Source of the DNA: Aeromicrobium choanae
GTDB taxonomy: Bacteria; Actinomycetota; Actinomycetes; Propionibacteriales; Nocardioidaceae
DNA: 64,000 bases
Assembly (NCBI RefSeq): GCF_900167475.1
Contig: NZ_LT796768.1
Coordinates: forward strand, 2,170,001-2,234,000
Direction: 5' to 3'
In this document: piece by piece, positions 16,978-25,987 of the stretch
Layout: each line of letters begins with the position of its first letter
How positions within the stretch are numbered: the stretch's first letter is position 1
Made by a program: the position numbers and the translations under genes
Notes under the pieces: generated by a model
The model's database searches: none
The model's input: the letters and a program-made list of their open reading frames with translations, nothing else
Told to the model about the DNA's origin: nothing

Positions 16978-18021
16978 ATGAGCATCTTCCAGACGAGGAA
17001 GAGGATGCGGGTCTCGCTCGGCGTCGTCGCCGTGAGCGCGGGACTCCTGCTGGCGGCGTGCGGCTCGTCCGACGACTCCGGCAGTGACTCCGGTGACAGC
17101 AAGGACGCCGGCGACACCAACATCGGCATCGTCATCAAGGGCCTGGACAACCCGTTCTTCCAGCACATGGAGGACGGCATCAACGCCGAGCAGAAGGAGT
17201 CGGGCGCCGACATCGAGATCCAGGCCGCCGCCTCGATCACCGACACCTCCGGCCAGGCCGACAAGCTCACGAACCTGGCCAACCAGGAGTTCGACTGCTA
17301 CCTGGTCAACCCGATCAGCGGCACGAACCTGATCCAGGGCATCGCCCAGATCGCGGCCAAGGGCACGCCGATCGTCAACATCGACAACCCGGTCGAGGCC
17401 AAGGCAGCGGACGCCGCCGGCGCGGAGATCGCCACGTACATCGGCACCGACAACGTCGCCGCCGGCAAGATGGTCGCCGACCAGCTGGCCAAGCTCGACT
17501 CCGACGGCGGCGACGTCGCCACCGTCGGCGGCATCGCGGGCGACGTGACCAGCGCGCAGCGCATCGACGGCTTCAAGGAGGGCCTGGCCGACAGCTTCGA
17601 GGTCGTCCAGGAGGTCGCCGCGAACTGGGACCGCCAGGAGGCCCAGACGCAGGCCGAGACGATCCTGCAGGCCAACCCCGACCTCGCCGCGTTCTTCGTG
17701 GCCAACGACGACATGGCGATGGGCGTGGCGCGAGCCGTGGCCGCCGCCGACAAGAAGGGCAAGACCCTCGTCGTCTCGGTCGACGGCATCGACGGGGTCG
17801 CCTCCGGCGACATCGACGCCGCCGTGGCCCAGTACCCGTTCGTCGTGGGCAAGATGGGCCTCCAGGCCTGCGAGGCCGCGGCCCTCGGCGAGGAGCTGCC
17901 GGAGAAGGTCGACACCCCGATCGCCCTCATCACGCCGGACAACGCCAAGGAGGCCCAGGACGCGTTCCCGGAGCCCCCGAACGAGTACGACAACCCCTTC
18001 GCGGACCTGCTCGGCCGCTGA
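16978..18021 (+). CDS. Sugar ABC transporter substrate-binding lipoprotein
   Basis: This 347-residue protein has a lipoprotein signal peptide (LLLAACGSS, modified Cys near residue 24) followed by an acidic Ser/Asp-rich linker. A type 1 periplasmic-binding (RbsB-like) domain follows, starting NIGIVIKGLDNPFFQHMEDG. Such proteins catch monosaccharides or polyols outside the membrane. It is first in an operon with a permease, an ATPase, a ketose 3-epimerase, a sugar kinase and an oxidoreductase, so a rare ketose or polyol is likely. GAGAGGAAGCAAC precedes the ATG. A strong hairpin follows the stop and may raise its expression above that of the membrane parts. Confidence 0.92.
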   Translation: MSIFQTRKRMRVSLGVVAVSAGLLLAACGSSDDSGSDSGDSKDAGDTNIGIVIKGLDNPFFQHMEDGINAEQKESGADIEIQAAASITDTSGQADKLTNLANQEFDCYLVNPISGTNLIQGIAQIAAKGTPIVNIDNPVEAKAADAAGAEIATYIGTDNVAAGKMVADQLAKLDSDGGDVATVGGIAGDVTSAQRIDGFKEGLADSFEVVQEVAANWDRQEAQTQAETILQANPDLAAFFVANDDMAMGVARAVAAADKKGKTLVVSVDGIDGVASGDIDAAVAQYPFVVGKMGLQACEAAALGEELPEKVDTPIALITPDNAKEAQDAFPEPPNEYDNPFADLLGR

Positions 18022-18028
18022 CGTGACC

Positions 18029-18061
18029 GGTGCGGGCGGGAGTCCGCCTCCCGCCCGCACC
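18029..18061 (+). terminator. Strong hairpin between binding-protein and permease genes
   Basis: GGTGCGGGCGGGAG (18029-18042) and CTCCCGCCCGCACC (18048-18061) form a perfect 14-bp GC stem with a 5-base loop. No U-tract follows. Its position after the binding-protein gene suggests partial termination or protection of the 3' end, a common way to make more binding protein than permease. Confidence 0.7.
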
Positions 18062-18087
18062 GCCCGTCGAGAACCCGGAGACCACAC

Positions 18088-19065
18088 ATGACCACCACCA
18101 CGGCACCCCCGGCGTCGCGCGGCACGGCCGTCGCCGAGCGGCTGCGCCAGCCATCGTTCTGGGTCGAATGGGCATCCGTGCTCGGACTCGTCGTCCTCGT
18201 GGCGATCTTCACCGTCCTCGACCCGAGATTCCTCAGCTCCGGCAACATCAAGACGATGCTGCTGGCCTCGGCCATCCTGACGATCCTCGCGGTCGGGCAG
18301 TCCTTCGTGATCCTCACGGCGGGCATCGACCTGTCGATCGCCTCGACGATGACCCTCGCCGCCGTGGCGTTCGGCATGGCGATGACCAGCGGCAAGGGAC
18401 TGTTCCTGTCCTGCATCGTCGCGGTGCTCGCCGGCGCCGCCGTCGGCCTGGTGAACGGATTCCTCATCGCGAAGGGCGGCATCACCGACTTCATCGTCAC
18501 GCTGGGCGCCCTCTCGGCCGCCTCCGGCCTGGCGCTGATCCTGTCCGACGGCCGCCCGATCACCGTCATCAGCGCGCCGCTGTTCAAGCTCTCCGCCGGT
18601 GGCTTCGGGATGATCCCCTACACCTTCCTCATCGCGCTCGGCGTCGCCGTGCTGGCCCACCTGGTGCTCTTCTCCACCCCGTTCGGCACGCACGTGCTGG
18701 CGACCGGTGGGTCGGTCGACGCGGCGCAGGCCACCGGCGTGCGCACCGCACGGATCAAGATGGCCGTCTACCTGATCTCCGGCGTCCTGGCCGGACTCGC
18801 CGCGATCCTGCTCGTGGCGCGGGTCGGCTCGGCCGAGCCCGCGGCGAACACGACCTTCCTGCTGAACTCCGTCGCGGCGGTCGTGCTCGGCGGCGTCAGC
18901 CTGTTCGGCGGCAAGGGCTCGATCAAGGGCCCCGTGTTCGGCGCGCTGCTGCTGACCGCCCTGACCAACGGACTCACGCTGCTCGGCGTGTCCCAGTTCT
19001 ACCAACCGCTGGCCGTCGGCATCGTCGTCGTCGGCGCGGCCTTCCTGACGAGGTTCGAGACATGA
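18088..19065 (+). CDS. Sugar ABC transporter permease (RbsC-like)
   Basis: This 325-residue BPD_transp_2 family permease has about nine membrane helices, the first near residues 28-47. Conserved features include the AGIDLSIAST segment after the third helix and ANTTFLLNSVAAVVLGGVSLFGGKGS, typical of RbsC/XylH/FrcC permeases. It pairs with the binding protein before it and the ATPase after it, whose start overlaps the end of this gene (ATGA). AACCCGGAGACCACAC before the ATG gives a moderate ribosome binding site. Confidence 0.92.
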   Translation: MTTTTAPPASRGTAVAERLRQPSFWVEWASVLGLVVLVAIFTVLDPRFLSSGNIKTMLLASAILTILAVGQSFVILTAGIDLSIASTMTLAAVAFGMAMTSGKGLFLSCIVAVLAGAAVGLVNGFLIAKGGITDFIVTLGALSAASGLALILSDGRPITVISAPLFKLSAGGFGMIPYTFLIALGVAVLAHLVLFSTPFGTHVLATGGSVDAAQATGVRTARIKMAVYLISGVLAGLAAILLVARVGSAEPAANTTFLLNSVAAVVLGGVSLFGGKGSIKGPVFGALLLTALTNGLTLLGVSQFYQPLAVGIVVVGAAFLTRFET

Positions 19066-19844
19066 CGACCACCAGCACCGAACAGCAGGCCCGGCCCATG
19101 GGCGACGTCCTGCTGGAGGCCCAGGGCGTGTCCCTGTCGTTCGGCTCCGTGCGCGCCCTGGCCGACGTGTCGGTCCAGGTCCGCGCCGGGGAGATCACGG
19201 CACTCGTCGGCGACAACGGCGCGGGCAAGTCGACCCTCGTCCGGTGCATCGCGGGCGTGCACACCGCCGACGAGGGCACGATCCGCTTCGACGGTGAGGT
19301 CGTCGCGTTCCACGCCCCCGACCAGGCCCGCAACGCGGGGATCGAGACCGTGCACCAGAACCTCGCGCTCGTCGAGGACCTCACGGTGTGGCAGAACCTC
19401 TACCTCAACCGCGAGGTCACCGGCGGCTTCGGCCCGTTCACGTACTTGAAGAAGCGCGCGATGCGCAGCGGTGCGCAGGAGATGGTCTCCAAGCTGGCGG
19501 TGAACGTGCCGGCGGTGACCTCCACGGTGCGCCGGCTGTCGGGTGGTCAGCGGCAGGCCGTCGCCATCTGCCGCGCCGCCGGGTTCAGCTCCAAGCTCGT
19601 CATCATGGACGAGCCGACGGCAGCCCTGGGCGTCCAGGAGACGGCCCGAGTCGAGGAGCTCATCCTGCGGCTGCGCCACGAGGGCCACGCGGTCCTGCTC
19701 ATCAGCCACAACTTCGACCAGGTCATGCGGCTGTCCGACCAGGTCTGGGTGATGCGCGCCGGGCGCTGCGTCGCCGGACGTCGGACCGTCGAGACCAGCG
19801 GCGAGGAGATCGTCGGCCTCATCACGGGGGCGATCTCGCAATGA
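19062..19844 (+). CDS. Sugar ABC transporter ATPase, single domain
   Basis: The 260-residue ATPase has an intact site: Walker A GDNGAGKST, Q-loop HQN, signature LSGGQRQ, Walker B LVIMDEPTAALG and H-loop LISHN. Unlike RbsA-type twin ATPases it has one domain, as in FrcA of the fructose/ribose/mannose importer, so it should act as a homodimer. Its start and stop overlap the permease and the epimerase gene (ATGA both), giving strict coupling. The family is used for monosaccharide import; the exact sugar is not shown by the ATPase. Confidence 0.93.
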   Translation: MTTTSTEQQARPMGDVLLEAQGVSLSFGSVRALADVSVQVRAGEITALVGDNGAGKSTLVRCIAGVHTADEGTIRFDGEVVAFHAPDQARNAGIETVHQNLALVEDLTVWQNLYLNREVTGGFGPFTYLKKRAMRSGAQEMVSKLAVNVPAVTSTVRRLSGGQRQAVAICRAAGFSSKLVIMDEPTAALGVQETARVEELILRLRHEGHAVLLISHNFDQVMRLSDQVWVMRAGRCVAGRRTVETSGEEIVGLITGAISQ

Positions 19845-20752
19845 CCACCAACGATCACCAGGAGACCACCACCGTGGACCAGCGCAACCCCATCGGCGTG
19901 CACGCCCTCGTCTGGGTCGGCGGCACGCGCCCCGACGAGATCGCCCAGGCCGTGCAGCGGACGAAGGCAGCGGGCTTCGACCTGCTCGAGCTGTCCCTGC
20001 ACGAGATGGAGGTCCTCGACGTCGAGGACACCCGCCGCGCCGTCGAGGAGGCCGGGCTCGACGTCGCCTGCTCGCGCGGACTGGCCTTCGACGCCGACGT
20101 CTCGAGCGACGACCCCGAGGTGGTGGCGCGAGGAGAGAAGATCCTGCACGAGTCGCTCGACGTCGTCGCGGGCCTGGGCAGCCCCATCCTGACCGGCGCG
20201 CTCTACAGCGCCCTCGGCAAGTACGGCCGCCCGCTGACCGATGCGGGCCGGGCCAACGTCGTCTCGGTCCTGCGCGCCCTGGCGCAGGAGGCGGCGGGGC
20301 GCGGCGTGCGCCTGGGCCTGGAGATCTGCAACCGCTACGAGACCAACGTGATCAACACGGCGCGTGACGCGCTGCGGCTGGCCGACGACATCGGCGAGGA
20401 CAACGTGTTCATCCACCTGGACACGTACCACATGAACATCGAGGAGTCGGACTTCGTGACGCCGGTGCTCGACGTCGCCGATCGCCTCGGCTACGTGCAC
20501 ATCGGCGAGAACCACCGGGGCTACCTGGGCTCGGGCTCGATCGACTTCCCGGCGTTCTTCCATGCGCTCGCCCGGGTGGACTTCACCGGGCCGATCACGT
20601 TCGAGAGCTTCTCCTCGGCCGTCGTCAGCCCCACCCTGTCCAACGATCTCGCCGTCTGGCGCTCGCTGTGGACCGATGGCGACGACCTGGCCCGCCGGGC
20701 GCACGGCTTCATCGACACGCATCTCGCGGCGTCCGCCTCGATCGACGCGTGA
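19841..20752 (+). CDS. Ketose 3-epimerase (tagatose/psicose 3-epimerase family)
   Basis: The 303-residue TIM-barrel protein belongs to the AP-endonuclease-2 superfamily. Metal-site motifs in order are LEICNRYETN, HLDTYHMNIEE, HIGENHRG and a late FESFS, which match D-tagatose/D-psicose 3-epimerases that move the C3 hydroxyl of ketoses. An N-terminal tail of about 18 residues is not conserved. In this operon it could turn a rare ketose such as D-ribulose, D-psicose or an L-sugar into the substrate of the kinase encoded next. It overlaps the ATPase gene by ATGA. Confidence 0.85.
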   Translation: MTTNDHQETTTVDQRNPIGVHALVWVGGTRPDEIAQAVQRTKAAGFDLLELSLHEMEVLDVEDTRRAVEEAGLDVACSRGLAFDADVSSDDPEVVARGEKILHESLDVVAGLGSPILTGALYSALGKYGRPLTDAGRANVVSVLRALAQEAAGRGVRLGLEICNRYETNVINTARDALRLADDIGEDNVFIHLDTYHMNIEESDFVTPVLDVADRLGYVHIGENHRGYLGSGSIDFPAFFHALARVDFTGPITFESFSSAVVSPTLSNDLAVWRSLWTDGDDLARRAHGFIDTHLAASASIDA

Positions 20753-20762
20753 CGGCACGGTC

Positions 20763-22169
20763 ATGAGCCGCCCGTGCGTCCTGGGCCTCGACCTCGGCAC
20801 GAGCGGCGTCAAGGCCGTGCTGGTGGGCCAGGACGGTGCCGTCCTGGCCCGCGCGGACCGGGGCTATGCCGTCGACTCGCCGCACCCGCACTGGGCCGAG
20901 ACGGACCCGGCGCAGTGGGAGGCCGCGGCGCGTGACGCCGTGCGGGCCGTGCTCGCGTCGGCGGACGTCGAGGTCCTCGCGGTCGGCCTCGACGGGCAGA
21001 TGCACGGGACCGTGCTGGTCGACCCCGAGGGCGACCCCGTGCGGCCCGCGGTGCTGTGGCCCGACGGTCGCGCCACCGCGGAGCTGGCGCTGTGGCAGGG
21101 CCTGCCCGCCGAGCGGCGCCGTGCGCTGGCGAACCCCCTCGCGCCCGGCATGACCGGGCCGGTCCTGGCGTGGCTCACCCGCCACGAGCCGGGCGTCGTC
21201 GCGCGGGCCCACCGGGTCCTGCTGCCGAAGGACTGGTTGCGCACGCGCCTGGTCCCCGGGGCGTTCGTCACCGATCACTCCGACGCGTCCGCGACGTTGG
21301 CGTGGGACCTCGAGCTGGACGAGTGGAGCGGGGCGGTCCTCGAGGCGGCGGGCATCCGGCCCGACCTGCTTCCGGAGGTCGTCCCGTCGGACACGGTCGT
21401 CGGGCGGCTGGCCGCTCCGGAGGCCACCGCCTGGGGCCTGCCCCCGGGCATCCCGGTCGTGGCGGGGTGTGCCGACGCCGCCGCCACCCTCGTCGGCTCC
21501 ACCTCGGCCTCGGGTCGCCTCATCGTGACGGTGGGATCGGGTGCCCAGGTCGTCCTGCCGGGCATCACGCCGTCGTTCGAGGGTGAGGTCATCCACCACA
21601 CGTATCGCGCGGCGGACGGCGGCGCCTACGCGATGGTGGCGGTGATGAACGCGGGCATCGCACTGACGCGGGTGGTCAGCCTGCTCGGAGGGACCTGGGA
21701 GGACCTGTACCGCGACTACGACCGCCACCGGTCCGTACCGGGATTCGTGCCCTTCCTGTCGGGTGAGCGGCTGCCGACGTCGGCCCCCGCGGGGTCGGGC
21801 CGCTGGTTCGGGCTCGGGCTGGAGACCGAGCGTGCCGATCTGTTCGCCGCCGCCCTCGAGGGCCTCTGCTTCACGATCCGTCGCGGCATCGAGTCGATGC
21901 CGGCGGTCGCCGACCCAGCGATCGACGTGGCAGGCGGTGGCACCCGGTCGCCCGTCTTCGCGCAGCTGCTGGCGGACGTGCTCGGGCGCGACCTGTGCCG
22001 GGTCGACCTCGAGGACGCCACGGCCGTCGGCTCCGCCCGGCTCGCCTTCGCCGCCGCCGGGCTCGAGTGCCCGCCCGTGCCGGAGCGCACGGGTTCCGCG
22101 GTCCGCCCGGGGGAGCCGGGACCGCTGGACGAGCGCTACGCGCGCTTCCTGGCCGAGGTCGATCGATGA
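20763..22169 (+). CDS. FGGY-family carbohydrate kinase (xylulokinase-like)
   Basis: The 468-residue protein has two actin-like domains. The phosphate motif GLDLGTSGVKAVL starts at residue 8, and the substrate motif GLDGQMHGTVLVD near residue 78 is typical of xylulokinases. The later AGGGTRSPVFAQLLADVLG is the adenosine motif of FGGY kinases. It would phosphorylate the ketose made by the epimerase, for example xylulose to xylulose-5-phosphate, which transketolase (14.3 kb) could take on. Length is slightly short for XylB (about 480-500). The ATG lies 10 bases after the epimerase stop. Confidence 0.88.
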   Translation: MSRPCVLGLDLGTSGVKAVLVGQDGAVLARADRGYAVDSPHPHWAETDPAQWEAAARDAVRAVLASADVEVLAVGLDGQMHGTVLVDPEGDPVRPAVLWPDGRATAELALWQGLPAERRRALANPLAPGMTGPVLAWLTRHEPGVVARAHRVLLPKDWLRTRLVPGAFVTDHSDASATLAWDLELDEWSGAVLEAAGIRPDLLPEVVPSDTVVGRLAAPEATAWGLPPGIPVVAGCADAAATLVGSTSASGRLIVTVGSGAQVVLPGITPSFEGEVIHHTYRAADGGAYAMVAVMNAGIALTRVVSLLGGTWEDLYRDYDRHRSVPGFVPFLSGERLPTSAPAGSGRWFGLGLETERADLFAAALEGLCFTIRRGIESMPAVADPAIDVAGGGTRSPVFAQLLADVLGRDLCRVDLEDATAVGSARLAFAAAGLECPPVPERTGSAVRPGEPGPLDERYARFLAEVDR

Positions 22170-23233
22170 CGACGTCGTTCGCGCCGGTGCGCTGGGCGGT
22201 CGCGGGCTGGGGCGTCGGAGGCCGGGTGTTCCACGCGCCGCTCATCCGCTCGGCCGACGGCATGGACCTGGTGGCGGTGGTGTCGACCAACCCCGACCGC
22301 GGACGTGAGGCTCGCGCGGAGGCGCTCGAGGTGATGGAGGACCTCGCGAGCCTGCGCGAGGCGGGCGTCGAGGGCGTGACGATCACGACCCCCGCCGGAA
22401 CCCACGCCGACCTCGCGGTCGAGGCGCTCGAGCTCGGGCTCCACGTCGTGGTGGACAAGCCGTTCGCGACCACCGCCCACGACGCGCGGCGCATCGTCGC
22501 CGCCGCGTCGGGCGACACCGTGCTGACCGTCTACCAGAACCGCCGGTGGGACGGGGACTTCCTCACGCTCGAGCAGCTCGTGCGGGACGGTGAGCTCGGC
22601 CGGGTCGATCGTCTCGAGTCCAGGATCGAGCGGTTCCGGCCCGACCTTCCTCGGTGGACCCGCGACCGCGACTCGCAGGCGGGTGGGGGAGTGCTGGTGG
22701 ACCTCGGCCCCCATCTCATCGACCAGGCGGTCCACCTGCTCGGACCGGTGCGCCAGGTGCTCGGCGACCTCAGCACGCTCGGGGAGGACCGGCTGAGCGA
22801 GGACGACGCGATCCTCATGCTGCGGCACGACAGCGGAGCACGATCGACCATCGTGGCATCGGTGCACGCGGCGGCGGAGGGCCCGCGGTTCCGTGTCTCC
22901 GGCACCCGCGGCGGCCTGCGCATCGAGGGGTTCGACCCCCAGGAGGACCAGCTGTTCGCCGGCGAGAGTCCTCGCTCGTCGGGTGCGCGCTGGGGCGAGG
23001 ACGATCCGGGTCGCACGGTATGGCTGGAAGGGCCCGATGGTGCGGGGCGGCGTGCGATGGACCGCGGCCGGTGGGACACCTTCTACCCGGCGGTGGCCTC
23101 CGCGATTCGCACCGGCTCGGCCGTGCCGGTGCCGGCGTCGGACGCGGTCCACGTCGCGGCGATCTTCGATGCGGCCCGGCTGAGTGCGGCGCAGGACCGA
23201 TGGGTCGACGTGGCGCCGAACGCTAAAAATTGA
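22166..23233 (+). CDS. Gfo/Idh/MocA family oxidoreductase
   Basis: The 355-residue protein has an N-terminal Rossmann fold (WAVAGWGVGGRVFHAPLI) and the family's EKP-like motif as VVDKPFA near residue 97. The C-terminal domain carries GGGVLVDLGPHLIDQAVHLLG, where the His is the usual catalytic residue. It resembles the scyllo-inositol dehydrogenase-like subgroup that opens with GxGxxGRxFHAPL. It probably oxidises a polyol or sugar with NAD(P), either before import products reach the epimerase or on a related substrate. The start overlaps the kinase stop (ATGA). A spacer of 178 bp without recognisable features follows. Confidence 0.88.
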   Translation: MTTSFAPVRWAVAGWGVGGRVFHAPLIRSADGMDLVAVVSTNPDRGREARAEALEVMEDLASLREAGVEGVTITTPAGTHADLAVEALELGLHVVVDKPFATTAHDARRIVAAASGDTVLTVYQNRRWDGDFLTLEQLVRDGELGRVDRLESRIERFRPDLPRWTRDRDSQAGGGVLVDLGPHLIDQAVHLLGPVRQVLGDLSTLGEDRLSEDDAILMLRHDSGARSTIVASVHAAAEGPRFRVSGTRGGLRIEGFDPQEDQLFAGESPRSSGARWGEDDPGRTVWLEGPDGAGRRAMDRGRWDTFYPAVASAIRTGSAVPVPASDAVHVAAIFDAARLSAAQDRWVDVAPNAKN

Positions 23234-23411
23234 CAGGCACGCTCGTGGCGCTGACGCTGGAAGCAAGGCGACGTCGTTCGCCGCGTCGGGCCCTTCGTGG
23301 CCCGTCCAAGGACGCCGCCGTCGGGGACTCCCTCGTCGTGAGCGCGGCAAAGTCGCACTCCCTCGGCTCCTCTGCCGCAGACTCCGGCGCCCCGGCGGCG
23401 GTTCCTCGTGC

Positions 23412-25028
23412 TCAGGCTAGCCGCAGGTAGGACCCCAGGTCGGCGATGATCGCCTCGACCGTCGCTGCCGCCGCGTCGCGTGCGTCGTCCGCGGAGTTCT
23501 CCACCGCGACGACGGCCTCCACGTAGCACTTGAGCTTCGGCTCGGTGCCCGACGGACGACAGATGATGCGGCTGCCCCCGGCCAGACCCAGGCGAATCCC
23601 GTCGGTGGGCGGCAGGCCCTGGTAGCCCGCGGCGAGGTCGTCGACGGACGAGACGGCCACGCCCGCGAGCGTGGTGGGTGGATCGGTGCGGAGGCGATCC
23701 ATGGCCGCCGCGATGATCGCGAGATCGTCGACGCGCACCGCCAGCTGGCCGGTGGCGTGCCAGCCGTGCCGCCGGTAGATGTCGCCGAGCAGGTCGAGCA
23801 GCGTGCGGCCCTGCGCCTTGAGTGACGCGGCGAGCGACATGATCAGCAGCGATGCCGAGATGCCGTCCTTGTCGCGGGCGACGTGCGGCGCGACGCAGTA
23901 GCCGAGGGCCTCCTCGTACCCGAAGACGAGCCCCTCGACCTTCCCGATCCACTTGAAGCCGGTGAGCGTCTGCCGCCACGGCTGCCCGTGCGCCGCGGCC
24001 TGCCGGCCGAGGAGGTCGGACGAGACGATCGAGCAGGCATAGGTGCCCTCGATCCCGCGGGTCAGCAGGGACTCGGCCAGCAGGGCGCCCACCTGGTCGC
24101 CGGTGAGCATCCGGTGGCCGTCGGGGGTGCGCACGCCCACGGCGCACCGGTCGGCGTCGGGGTCGTTCGCGACGACGATGTCGGCGTCGACCGACGTCGC
24201 CAGCGCGAGCGCGAGGTCCATCGCGCCGGGCTCCTCCGGGTTCGGGAACGCGACGGTGGGGAACGCCGGGTCCGGCTGCAGCTGCTCGGCCACCGTGTGG
24301 GGCGCCGGGAAGCCAGCGCGCTCGGCCGCGTCGGCGAGCAGGCGGCCGCCGACCCCGTGCATCGGGGTGTAGGCCACGACGAGATCGCGCGGTCCGTCGG
24401 GGACGAGGGCGGCCACGGCGTCGAGGTAGGCCTGCGCCACGTCGTCGCCCAGGACGGAGTAGCCGTCGTCGCGGGGCAGCTCGTCGACGCGTCCCACCGC
24501 GTCGATGGCGGCGGCGATCTCGGCGTCGGCGGGAGGCACGATCTGGCTCGTGTCGGCGAGGTAGACCTTGTAGCCGTTGTCGCGCGGCGGGTTGTGCGAG
24601 GCGGTGACCATGACGCCGGCCGACGCGCCGAGGTGGCCGATCGCGAACGCCAGCACCGGGGTGGGCAGGTGCTCGGGCAGCAGGTGCGCGCGCACGCCGG
24701 CGGCCTGCATGATCTCGGCGGTGTCGCGGGCGAAGACGTCGGAGTTGGTGCGGGCGTCGTAGCCGACCACCACGCTGGGGGCCTCGGCCGTCGCCAGCAG
24801 GTGCCGCGCCAGGCCGGCGGCGGCGCGCGCCACGGTGACCCGGTTCATCCGCATCGGCCCGGCGCCGAGCTCGCCGCGCAGGCCGGCGGTGCCGAACTGC
24901 AGCCGGCCGGCGAAGCGCGCCGCGATCTCCCCGTGGTCGCCGGCGTCGATCAGCGCGGTCAGCTCGTCACGGGTCTGCGGGTCGGGATCCTGCGAGATCC
25001 AGTCCCGGGCAGCGTCGATCGGGTCCAT
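23412..25028 (-). CDS. Phosphohexomutase/phosphopentomutase-like enzyme
   Basis: This 538-residue alpha-D-phosphohexomutase family protein has the phosphoserine loop TASHNPPRDNGYKVY, the metal loop DPDADR and the C-terminal phosphate loop RPSGTEPKLK. It is of the PGM2/PmmB length class, which in several organisms also moves phosphate on ribose and deoxyribose. The PNP gene is 36 bp upstream on the same strand; the pair PNP-mutase (deoD-pmmB) is also adjacent in M. tuberculosis. A role in making (deoxy)ribose-5-phosphate from the 1-phosphate is therefore as likely as a hexose role. Confidence 0.9.
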   Translation of the reverse strand: MDPIDAARDWISQDPDPQTRDELTALIDAGDHGEIAARFAGRLQFGTAGLRGELGAGPMRMNRVTVARAAAGLARHLLATAEAPSVVVGYDARTNSDVFARDTAEIMQAAGVRAHLLPEHLPTPVLAFAIGHLGASAGVMVTASHNPPRDNGYKVYLADTSQIVPPADAEIAAAIDAVGRVDELPRDDGYSVLGDDVAQAYLDAVAALVPDGPRDLVVAYTPMHGVGGRLLADAAERAGFPAPHTVAEQLQPDPAFPTVAFPNPEEPGAMDLALALATSVDADIVVANDPDADRCAVGVRTPDGHRMLTGDQVGALLAESLLTRGIEGTYACSIVSSDLLGRQAAAHGQPWRQTLTGFKWIGKVEGLVFGYEEALGYCVAPHVARDKDGISASLLIMSLAASLKAQGRTLLDLLGDIYRRHGWHATGQLAVRVDDLAIIAAAMDRLRTDPPTTLAGVAVSSVDDLAAGYQGLPPTDGIRLGLAGGSRIICRPSGTEPKLKCYVEAVVAVENSADDARDAAAATVEAIIADLGSYLRLA

Positions 25029-25064
25029 CCGACCACGGTAGCGGGAGGCGACCGCGGTGATCGG

Positions 25065-25865
25065 TCAGACGCGGGGCAGCAGGTCGGCGAGAAGGGCGCC
25101 CATGCGGGTGGCGGCGGATCGGCCCGCCTCGAGGACCTCCTCGTGGTTCAGCGGCGCGTCCGAGATGCCCGCGGCGAGGTTGGTGACGAGCGAGATGCCC
25201 AGCACCTCCATGCCCGCCTCGCGTGCGGCGATGGCCTCGAGCGTGGTGGACATGCCGACCAGGTCGCCGCCGAGGATGCCTGCCATCCTCACCTCGGCCG
25301 GAGTCTCGTAGTGAGGTCCCGGGAACTGCACGTAGACGCCCTCGTCGATGGACGGGTCGACCTCGCGCACGAGGTCGCGCAGGCGCTGCGCGTAGAGGTC
25401 GGTGAGGTCGACGAAGTTCGCGCCGACGATCGGCGACGTGGCGGTCAGGTTGATGTGGTCGCGGATCAGCACGGGAGTGCCGGGGGTCCACGCGGGGTTG
25501 AGGCCGCCGCAGCCGTTCGTCAGCACCATCGTGCGGACCCCGGCCGCCGCGGCCGTGCGCACGCCGTGCACGACGGCGTCGACGCCCTTGCCCTCGTAGA
25601 AGTGGGTGCGGCCCAGGAAGACGAGCGCCCGCAGGTCGCCCACGCGCACCGAGCGGATGGTGCCGCCGTGACCGGCGACCGCTGGCTTGCTGAAGCCGGG
25701 CAGCTCCTCGGTGGGGACCTCGAACTCGGGCTCGCCGAGGGCGTCGGCGGCCGGCAGCCACCCGGAGCCCATCACGAGGGCGACGTCGTGGTCGCCGCCT
25801 CCGGTGCGGTCACGCAGGGCGGTGGCGGCTTCGCTGGCGAGGTCGTAGGCGTTCACCCGAGTCAC
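25065..25865 (-). CDS. Purine nucleoside phosphorylase, trimeric type
   Basis: The 266-residue protein has [16 protein letters not shown] near the N-terminus, the phosphate-binding [21 protein letters not shown], and [11 protein letters not shown] with the base-binding part [22 protein letters not shown]. It splits inosine and guanosine (and deoxy forms) to base and (deoxy)ribose-1-phosphate, continuing from adenosine deaminase. Two GTG codons, at 25865 and 25856, could be the start; the second has GGTAGG at a better distance, so the true N-terminus may be three residues shorter. Confidence 0.94.
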   Translation of the reverse strand: MTRVNAYDLASEAATALRDRTGGGDHDVALVMGSGWLPAADALGEPEFEVPTEELPGFSKPAVAGHGGTIRSVRVGDLRALVFLGRTHFYEGKGVDAVVHGVRTAAAAGVRTMVLTNGCGGLNPAWTPGTPVLIRDHINLTATSPIVGANFVDLTDLYAQRLRDLVREVDPSIDEGVYVQFPGPHYETPAEVRMAGILGGDLVGMSTTLEAIAAREAGMEVLGISLVTNLAAGISDAPLNHEEVLEAGRSAATRMGALLADLLPRV

Positions 25866-25987
25866 CCTACCGACGGCGATCCGGCACCGGACGGGCCTGA
25901 CGATGACGAAACGGTTGCGATTCGGCGACCTCCGTGGCGTCCCCTCCGCGGGACGCGCGCCGGCGCCGGGGCGCGTACTCTACGGAC

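Noticed and set aside
23234..23411. Possible small gene between the Gfo/Idh gene and the phosphomutase gene
   Set aside because: Short frames of 66-78 codons here overlap gene ends, lack ribosome binding sites and show no recognisable protein; I see only an unstructured spacer.
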